A DNA stretch of 64,000 nucleotides from positions 60,001 to 124,000 of the forward strand of contig JBBHKE010000302.1 in the NCBI GenBank assembly GCA_037447655.1. The letters are read 5' to 3'. Source of the stretch: Zygnema cylindricum. Taxonomy: Eukaryota > Streptophyta > Zygnematophyceae > Zygnematales > Zygnemataceae. The stretch's first letter is position 1. The number at the start of each line of letters is the position of its first letter. Under the pieces are notes generated by a model. That model was not told the origin of the DNA. It did not search any database and was given only the letters and a program-made list of their open reading frames with translations. The position numbers were made by a program, and so were the translations under genes. This document shows positions 55,717 through 64,000 of this stretch, in pieces.

Positions 55717-58700
55717 ATGAGTCAGCCGGTGAAGAAGCGAGCGTTTAGGATAGAGCCATTCAGGCACAAGGTTGAGATGGATCCCATGTATGCTGAGAAG
55801 ACTTGGAGGATTTTGGAAGACGCGATTCATGAAATTTACAACCACAATGCTAGCGGCCTTAGCTTCGAGGAACTGTACAGGTATCAGTTTTTGATCAAGG
55901 GATTATTCTACTTCTATCGCTTGTGCATGTTGCAAAAAATCACGTCATGTGTCATAACTGTTTCTTTTAGTTTAATGTTTTGTAGTTGAAGCTTCAGGCA
56001 TTGTGGGTATGGAACATTTAACCTATCTTCTTGATATTGCAAAGTACACAGCTTCGTTGAGATCAGTTGAGGTCATTCACACTCTTGATGTCAGCTTTGT
56101 TTAGCCGAACATGTCTACAGCATCATTGACGTCAGCTCCTAGATGTGGCTGTCAAACTTGTTTGTTGTCATCAGTCATGGAGACGCTTGTGATTTATTAC
56201 TGCGCCGTATTGTTTAATTGTATCTCGCAGCGGCTTTTTTCCTCCTCATGCGTAGAATTGTCCATGCTTTTCTAAGGTAGACTGTGGAAGAATGACATTT
56301 TAAAATCCATCTTTGACTAAGGGACATGTATACAGTCCTAAGGTTTTGCTTCAGTGCAACTTATGACATCATGTGTAGTTATTCGAGCAGATTCACCGTC
56401 TTTCTGCACTAAAAATAGATGAGGAAATGTTGCTATCAAGTTAATTGAGTACACTATGGTGCTGGGACAGGAGCGCATACAACATGGTCCTTCACAAGTT
56501 TGGGGACAAACTGTATTCTGGTCTCGTGAGTACAATGACGGGCCATCTGAAGGACATAGCCAGCATAGTTGAAGCTGGGCAGGGAGACCTTTTTCTTGTG
56601 GAACTGAATAATAGATGGGCTGACCACAACAAGTCACTGCAAATGATTCGTGATATTTTGATGTACATGGACCGCACTTATGTAAACAATAACAAGAAGA
56701 CCCCTGTCCATGATCTTGGTTTAAATCTTTGGCGGGATCACATTGTCCGTGCTCCCAAAATTAAGGACAGGTTGCAGGAGATTTTATTAGATTTAGTTCA
56801 TAAAGAGCGTACAGGTGAAGTGATAAACAGGAGTCTTATGCGCAGCGTTGTCAAAATGTATGTGGATTTAGGGGCAAATGTGTATCAGGAAGACTTTGAG
56901 AAACACTTTTTGGATGCGGCATCTGACTTTTACCGTATTGAGTCACAACAATATTTGGAAACAAGCGACTGCGCAGACTATCTGAAGAAAGCTGAACGAA
57001 GGTTGAATGAAGAAATTGATCGTGTGACACATTATCTGGATTCCGAAAGTGAAGCACAAATCACAGGAGTCGTGGAACGTGAGATGATTGGGAATCACAT
57101 GAAGCTTCTTGTGGAAAGGGAAAATTCAGGAATGGTCTCCATGCTGGAAAATGATTGTTACGAGGTGAATATTCAACTTTGCCAAATTTATGTCAGTTTA
57201 TTTTTAAATTGTGCATGTTTTGTTGTAATGTTGTAATGTTTCGTCATCCGTGGTTGTTCAGGTTGTGGATTTTATGTTCTTCCCTTGTGACTGTGGATCA
57301 GAAGGGTCAGGATAGGGCTTTTGGGAAGAACTTGCCTACATTCCAATCCTTTGTTTGCATGTGAAATTGCTTTGCCAGGATTTGGCTCGTATGTATTCGC
57401 TGTTCAAGCGTGTCCCTACTGGGCTGAAGACTTTGCTGGATGTTTTGTCGATTCATCTTCGGGAGACCGGGAAGCAGCTTGTCACTGATTCAGAAAGGTT
57501 AGCATTATGATTTGGAAAGTATTGCATGTATAGATATCTGTATCAGGAAAATTGGCAGCTGCCACCCTGATCGTAGATACTATGGGTGGGCACTTGCAGC
57601 TGCAGAAGGTCAAAGTGAGCTGAATTTGTCAGTAGTTTGGATGAAGGTCCAAACTGATTTTGAGTTTTTGTGAATCACAAACCATAAAGAGGATGGCCAG
57701 ATGATTAGAGGAGTCAGTGCACAACCTGTGTTTTCATGCTCCTACAATGATGCACTTGGCACAGGGGTGTTAGTTCTTCCGCTGACATCATTTTGATTGT
57801 CATCTTGGCTGTGGTGACAGGTCAAAGGACCCTGTTGAATTTGTTCAGCGTCTCCTGGATATGAAGGACAAATATGATAAATTGATCCAGCAACCTTTTG
57901 CAAATGACAAGTCTTTTCAGAATGCTTTAAATAGTGCATTTGAGTTCTTCATAAACTTAAATCCGAGGTCTCCAGAGTTCATCTCGCTTTTTGTGGATGA
58001 TAAACTTCGTAAAGGTTTGAAGGGAGTTAGTGAAGAAGACGTGGAAACTGTTTTGGACAAAGTTATGATGCTTTTCCGTTATCTGCAAGAGAAAGATGTG
58101 TTTGAAAAGTATTATAAACAACATTTAGCCAAGAGACTTTTGTCAGGAAGGACAGTGTCAGATGATGCAGAACGGAGTTTGATTGTAAAACTTAAGACTG
58201 AATGTGGCTACCAGTTCACATCAAAGCTTGAGGGTATGTTCACAGATATGAAAACATCAAAGGATACAATGGCGGCTTTCCAGGCTGTACTAGCAGCAGA
58301 AGGACTAGGCAGTGAGGGTCCCACTTTGTCTGTCCAGGTGCTGACTGCTGGTTCCTGGCCAACTCAAGCTGGCGCTCGGTGCAACTTACCCTCTGAGATG
58401 TTGGCTATGTGCGACAAGTTTAAGCAACACTATTTATCAACACACACTGGAAGACGGCTGTCTTGGCAGACTAACATGGGAAATGCGGATTTACGCGCAT
58501 GCTTTGATAATCGGAAGTATGAACTAAGCGTTTCCACATACCAGGTATTATTTTCTTTGCCGCAGGCTACACTGCTTGTACTGGTAGAGTTAATGACACG
58601 AATTGGATTGCAACTTTTTTTGGCCCAAAAATCATAAATTAGTGCTAAACACTACTTAAGGGAATGGACTATAACCTGCCAGATCTCCCTTCACTAAATT

Positions 58701-61700
58701 AGTATTATACATTCTAATGTCACATTTACATCAATAATTCCTTTACTCTGATAGTGATGGGCGGTGTAGTTACAGTAAGCTGATAGCAAAAGTTAATCTG
58801 ACCTAGATTTACTTAGAAAAAGTCTGTGTTCTGGTTATGATAAATTAGTCTGTCGCTTTTGTTATAAATATGTAATTTTTTTGGAAGAGCTGGTTTCCTG
58901 CTTTGTCATTTTGAAAGAGCTTTCGTGCTCAGTCATTAGCATTGTTTCCTATGTTACTTTTTAATTGGAAACGCATCATTAACAGTAGACCTTCTTGAAA
59001 CTGAATTTTCAGTTTCTCCAGGAGTTAAATCTCAGTGCACATGAATAGTTAACAGTTATATTTAGGGATATCTGAAATATGTATATGTATATGTATATGT
59101 ATGTGTATATGTATATGCAGATGTATATGTATATGTATATGCATATGTATATGTGTATGTATATGTATATGTATATGCATATATGCAGATGCATATGTAT
59201 ATGTATATGTATGTGTTTATGTATATGTATATGTATATGTATATGCATACTTATATGTGTGTACGTATATTTATATACGTATACATATGCATATACATAC
59301 ATGTATATATATATGCATACACGTATACATATACATGTGTGTACGTAGTTAGAGTTTTGATTGACTTTTTTTTTTATCACTAGAATCTTTAAAGCGTTTA
59401 TTTGCTTCACCAAGTTTAATTCTTTTGGTTGTTATGCTGATGTTTGTTGACAGAATGACAAAGCTGTTTTTGGCGATATTTTGCATGTCTGCAGATGTGC
59501 ATCCTCTTATTATTCAACATGTCCGATTGCCTTTCGTACAAGGATATCGAGCAGGCTACTGATATTCCGGCACTTGACTTGAAACGCAATTTGCAATCGC
59601 TTGCACTGGTCAAAGGCAAGAATGTACTACGGAAGGAACCCATGAGTAAGGAAGTCAACGAAGAGGACCTGTTTTACTTCAATGAGAAGTTTTCTAGCAA
59701 GTTTTATAAGGTAAAATCTGGTGGATGTGAATCAGTGGTAGGGATTGTTGTGATATTACCACTCTTCTGAAGTTTATGTTTATATTATTTTTTAGCGACA
59801 AGTAGACACCTTTGTCCTGGGTCTTGTTCCAGCCAGTTGTTTTCTCACAAAAAAATGTTTATCAACGCACATTAACAGAAAATCTGATTGGCAGTTGTCG
59901 GTAGGTGCATTACAGGTTCATCACTGTATTGTTGAAGCCCATGGCAATGAGTGCAGGAAAGAAGCCTGGATATGTTGTGGATTGATTCTAATGTGCATTA
60001 TGATTGTTGTTAAGTCAATGACAGTGGATTTTTAAGTTTTGCTGGAACTTAAGTAAGATCGAGTTTCTTGTTATCTATCAAGAAGTTGGGTGAGGGTCAA
60101 AATAAGGTCAAGAATGGTCCAAAGGTGCAGGTATCAAGTTTTTGTGATTTTGTGAATTATCTCCCATACTAGGGTCATTTTGACTGCTGAGAATTTCGCA
60201 AATTTCCCTGCTTGTCATGACTGAATCTGTTATTTTTCTTCTTCGTGTTTAATGCCCATTTTAACCATACAGTGTGTATTATTGTAGGATGTCTTTAGTG
60301 ATTGAGGTTACTACTATAGCATGCTTCTTTTGTTTTCATCGCATTCATCTGGCGCGTGACTTGATTTTGGTTGTTTTTTTGTCTTTTTTATTGTTTTGTT
60401 GACGTAACTGAGAAGGCGGAAGTTAATAGCAGGGTTCTTATCTCCTGCCAGGCCTTTTTGCTTTCAACTGTTTCAGTAGCCTGAAGCACCTGGAACTGCC
60501 TCACTAGGGCTCCTCACCAGAAAAAGTATAGGAAATTTATGGTGTTTGATTGACAGCAATTGTTTGTTGTAGATTGGAGTAGAGTTCTTGGTATGTGTCA
60601 CTGATATCCCGTACAGCGAATCAGTGCACCGTAAGTCTGGGTAAAGTGTTAACAGTGTATATAGCCATGTAAGACTGCTGGAAGGTCGTACGTAAGTTGT
60701 GACTGCCTGCGTCCTGTCATTTCGACTCTGTTACACCGGCATCATACACCATTCTTTATTCTTTCTAGGTTCCTCCTTTCTTTATGTAAATCGGACTTTT
60801 GCTGGCACTTAGGTAGATGGATACTTTTAAAACAAACAAAATTGCTTCTACTGATGATTTTCCAGTTGTTCTTAGTGAATTAGGGAATAAATTTGCTCCA
60901 TGGGGTGAAGTTCAGAAAGTAAATCCTTTTCAAACCAATGTTAGGCAGCAAGCTGTGAGTTTGGATTTTATTCTTTCGATGAAGTGCAGTGTTTGCAGTC
61001 CCACTTGTAGGGTGTTTACAAAGTGTCTCTAAACTTTTCACTCATTTTCAAATCAGTGTGATTGCTGTTTTCCTAACTGTGCCTGAATACTTGGAGTTGT
61101 TGTGTGTTTATGGTTTAGAGTTAGATTCTTCGAAAGGTTTTCTGTCAAGGGGGGGTCCAGAGTTTGTCTGTTCGATGTCTGTTTGATCTTTGTACTCAAT
61201 AAGTTTGCAGTATCCTCTTTCTTTTGTGGTTTGACTTGGGCTGCCTGAACCCGCCAAACCATGGTCTGCCTCCTACTAGTTATTTTGCTCCAGTTTTGAC
61301 ATTCAAACAGAAGCGAACTTCCTGGATTAAGATCTAATTCTTTTCGGGATAATCTATTACTGCAGTGACCTCTCCCTCTTGACAAAGTTGCTGTGATTGT
61401 GGTTGTTCGAGCCTTGAAGCCTAAAAGAAGGCCTGTGTTTCCATCACAGCACGAGTCTCCGTTTGACTTTGCAGCATTTGCATCGAGCTTAAGAGTTGCC
61501 TGACATTATTACATCTGTAACCCATATTGCTGGTTCGATCACCAGATTGCTGCCACTCATAGGCCTTCAATGTGACTTGGCATGTGATAACAGGTGAAGA
61601 TTGGTACAGTCTCTGCACAAAAGGAGTCTGAGCCAGAAAAGCAGGAGACTAGGCAGAAAGTTGAAGAGGATCGTAAGCCACAGATTGAGGCTGCAATTGT

Positions 61701-62708
61701 GCGGATCATGAAGTCAAGGAGAGTGCTGGACCACAACAATATCATCAGGTTAGTGGGTCTTGAACTTTTCTTTTGTGGGGGGGAAGAAGGAACAAGTTAT
61801 GTATAGCAAGGTCATAAAACATCTCTGTGAATTTCCGCATGGTTTGCGTCTAATGCTAGATGCTTGCAATTATTTGCCGGTTAAAGGGCGGTTTACTCAA
61901 ATCATGGTCCTGCTATTTTGAGTAAATTTTGTTATGTATGTAAAAGCTGGCTTTATTCTTGTAATGCATGCGCGGCAAAATGACCCTGGTAAGGTCTGAA
62001 ATATTTTCAAATTTAGAACTCTAGCAAAGTCCTTGGTTTGCATCTGTTTTTATGTCATCCGCCTTCTTTATTTCTTTCCGTATTGTTCATCTTTATGAAG
62101 GTCTGTTACGTACTGTAGGAGTAAAGGAAGGACTTCAAACAAAGCCAGGTAGACAGGAAGTTTGCTAGGGCAGCATTGCCAGCATATCTGAATATTTTTC
62201 TGAACATTACAGACGATAAAGAGTGTCAGTTGTTGTGAAGGGTTTCCTTGATTGACGAAGCTTCAAACCTGGGGCTGCATGGGACACAATCGCTTGGATT
62301 GGTAACCACGCAAGGGCTTTTGTGTATGCAAAACAAATTGAGTTTAGGCGGCAATTTCAGGTGTTTGACCCCTGTTGGCACTCTAATCCATATAGTATGA
62401 TTAAAGTGTCATTTATGTGCTGATGTAGCCAGCATGTAATGTGACTCTCCCAGAATACCTCCATCAGCCTGCAAACTTTCAATATTGTGTTTTAGCATTC
62501 TTGTATTTTTCTAATTATTGCAAGGGAGTGTCTGACATCTTTGTTTTTCTTGTGTCCTCCACTCACCTACAGTGAGGTGACAAAGCAGTTGCAAGTCCGA
62601 TTCTTGCCAAACCCAGCCATCATCAAGAAGCGCATAGAGAGTCTCATAGAGCGCGAATTCTTGGAGCGTGACAAGACAGATAGGAAACTTTACAGGTACC
62701 TTGCATAA
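55717..62708 (+). CDS. CUL3: CULLIN-3, scaffold of BTB-CUL3 ubiquitin ligases
   Basis: Scaffold protein linking BTB substrate adaptors to RBX1 and an E2 in nucleus and cytosol. Seven coding exons: 55,717-55,880; 56,471-57,164; 57,379-57,497; 57,821-58,544; 59,495-59,710; 61,594-61,748; 62,573-62,708, all phase-consistent with GT-AG introns, giving 735 aa (Arabidopsis CUL3A: 732). The N-terminal part ([28 protein letters not shown]) carries the BTB-binding repeats. The middle has [17 protein letters not shown] and the cullin-homology region [29 protein letters not shown]. The C-terminal winged helix keeps the neddylation motif IVRIMKSR, with Lys at about residue 679, and ends KLYRYLA. All hallmark residues that I can check are present. 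Confidence 0.95.
59075..59347. repeat. TATATG/TGTATA microsatellite in CUL3 intron 4
   Basis: About 270 bases of imperfect alternating pyrimidine-purine repeat (mostly GTATAT units). The open frames through it on both strands are artefacts of the repeat. Confidence 0.9.
60817..61032 (+). other. Unexplained short open frame inside CUL3 intron 5
   Basis: A 71-codon frame with protein-like composition ([20 protein letters not shown] and onward). It is not part of CUL3, whose exons join correctly around it. It could be a fragment of inserted coding DNA. I cannot identify it. Confidence 0.25.
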
Positions 62709-64000
62709 TCAGCGAGAAGCTTCGTTTTTACGACTTTGATGGTCTTGCGGTTTATCTGGACAGAATCTACGCTCCTTAACTGAGGTCTGGCACTGCACTA
62801 CTAGTGAACCGGAGGTGTCACACTTGGCAGGTAGTGAGACAAGCCTTACGACCTGACGGCGACCAGGTGTATTTTCTCTATGTGTAGTAGCATTGTTTAG
62901 TGGGAACTTCAGCCGTTGCCCGTGCCTTCCGAGCTCTCCGTTACCCGTCACGAATGTATTTTTTTTGTTGCTGCTGATGTATTTTTTTTGTTTTTTCTTG
63001 TTGTGTGAAAGTTGTTTTTGATAGCCGCCGTGTACATTGTTGAACAGTTCCAACCACAGAACTATCAAGAGCTTCTAGTTTACCTCGTCCTGCCTGTACA
63101 TTGTCAAATCTTGTCTACAAGAGTTAATTGAGTTTGTTTTGTGTGACACTTTTTGTTTTTGGAGGTGTGAATTTACGGCCCCGTCTTTGGCATTACCTCT
63201 CAATCATTATGTTGTCCAGATCTTAGGCTTATGCTCATCTTTTTTGTGCACATAGCATGCTACACTGCCCATTGCTGATAATTTTAAACATCTTACGGGA
63301 AACAAAATGCCAACATTGTTTTGTAACTGTCAAATTTCCTTTTTGAGGCGGGAAAGGTCTGACCTTTTGGTTGAGTCGTTGAAAAATATAATCAAACAGT
63401 AGGAAATAAATCTCAAGATGGTCTACTGACTGAAAAGAACGGTTTAACACCACCAGCGATGGGCATTAAAGCGCAACAATTTTCTGGCTTTTGATAATCA
63501 AGGACACTGTTTGTCATTATCTGCCCAGGTTGAGGAGCTCTTTCATTTAATTGCTGTCTCCAGCGTGGTTGTTATGAAAGTTCGATGCTTGGAAGTCAGG
63601 TTCTGGGTCCAGTACCATTTTGCTGTTAACTTACAGACAGCGTTAGTTAATTGTTTGTGTGTAATAGGGTAATTACGTATTCTGGAAATGCTGCGATTAC
63701 TTTCATATATCAGAGTATTGGCCGTTGGCCTCTTGTATGATGCGTATACAGCAAACTAAAAAAATAAGATAATTTGCAGAAATTCTGGCTAATATTAGTT
63801 GCTGCTGAAATAATTAACTCTCATACTTAGTAAAGAAGTTAATGGTAATGCTCCTTTTCTAAGCAGTCATTGTGGTAATTTCTTTTTGTATTTAGTTTGT
63901 GCATATTTTGTACGGAGTTTGTCATTTCAGTCGGTAAACGCTGAAACTTGTGTAACTGCAGTTTTCAGCGATTACAGTATCCGCAAATTGTTTGCCCGAT
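62709..64000. other. CUL3 3' UTR and downstream DNA
   Basis: No further gene is recognisable. The first few hundred bases are probably 3' UTR. Nothing repeated or structured stands out. Confidence 0.5.

Noticed and set aside
59009-59413. Long open frames on both strands rich in Tyr, Met, Ile and His
   Set aside because: They are translations of the TATATG microsatellite in a CUL3 intron.

Overview
This is nuclear DNA of a land plant. The evidence is four spliced plant housekeeping genes with GT-AG introns, a U2 snRNA gene, and abundant Ty1/copia elements. The protein variants look embryophyte. Retroelement density, moderate intron sizes and a PHD-finger Gypsy tail suggest a non-flowering lineage, but I cannot name a group with confidence.

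Layout. 1-32 kb is a retrotransposon cluster. A decayed Ty3/gypsy polyprotein tail with a PHD finger (1-465) is followed by LTR-like repeats. Copia element A (about 1.9-9.3 kb, +) has a 3' LTR that was split by a solo LTR (7,267-8,406, target duplication AGAGA). From 9.3 to 32.1 kb an old minus-strand LINE is the base layer. It was hit by solo LTR G (9,643 to 29,629, in three pieces) and by LTR F (30,428 to about 31,490). LTR G was then hit by gag-only copia element C (10,129-22,673, target duplication GTAGG) and by copia element E2 (22,916-29,311, -). The 3' LTR of C was hit in turn by young copia element E3 (14,470-22,624, -, target duplication TGTGG). A U2 snRNA gene (19,028-19,225) lies between the E3 LTRs, in non-element DNA.

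34-63 kb is gene space with two divergent pairs. Pair one is the mitochondrial NAD-isocitrate dehydrogenase regulatory subunit (-, 34,335-36,645) and a NIPA-type magnesium transporter (+, 37,447-42,422). Pair two is cycloartenol synthase (-, 46,200-55,145, 18 exons, 757 aa) and CULLIN-3 (+, 55,717-62,708, 7 coding exons, 735 aa). These genes serve unrelated processes: TCA cycle, Mg2+ transport, sterol synthesis and ubiquitin ligation.

Most notable. The copia lineages share an unusual architecture. The gag start codon lies inside the LTR, 20, 26 or 59 nt before its end, always 3n+2. The reading frame then runs through a primer binding site complementary to the anticodon half of initiator tRNA-Met. 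Several of these LTRs also carry a covarying pair of hairpins near their 3' end and an antisense tRNA-like module at a fixed position in U3.
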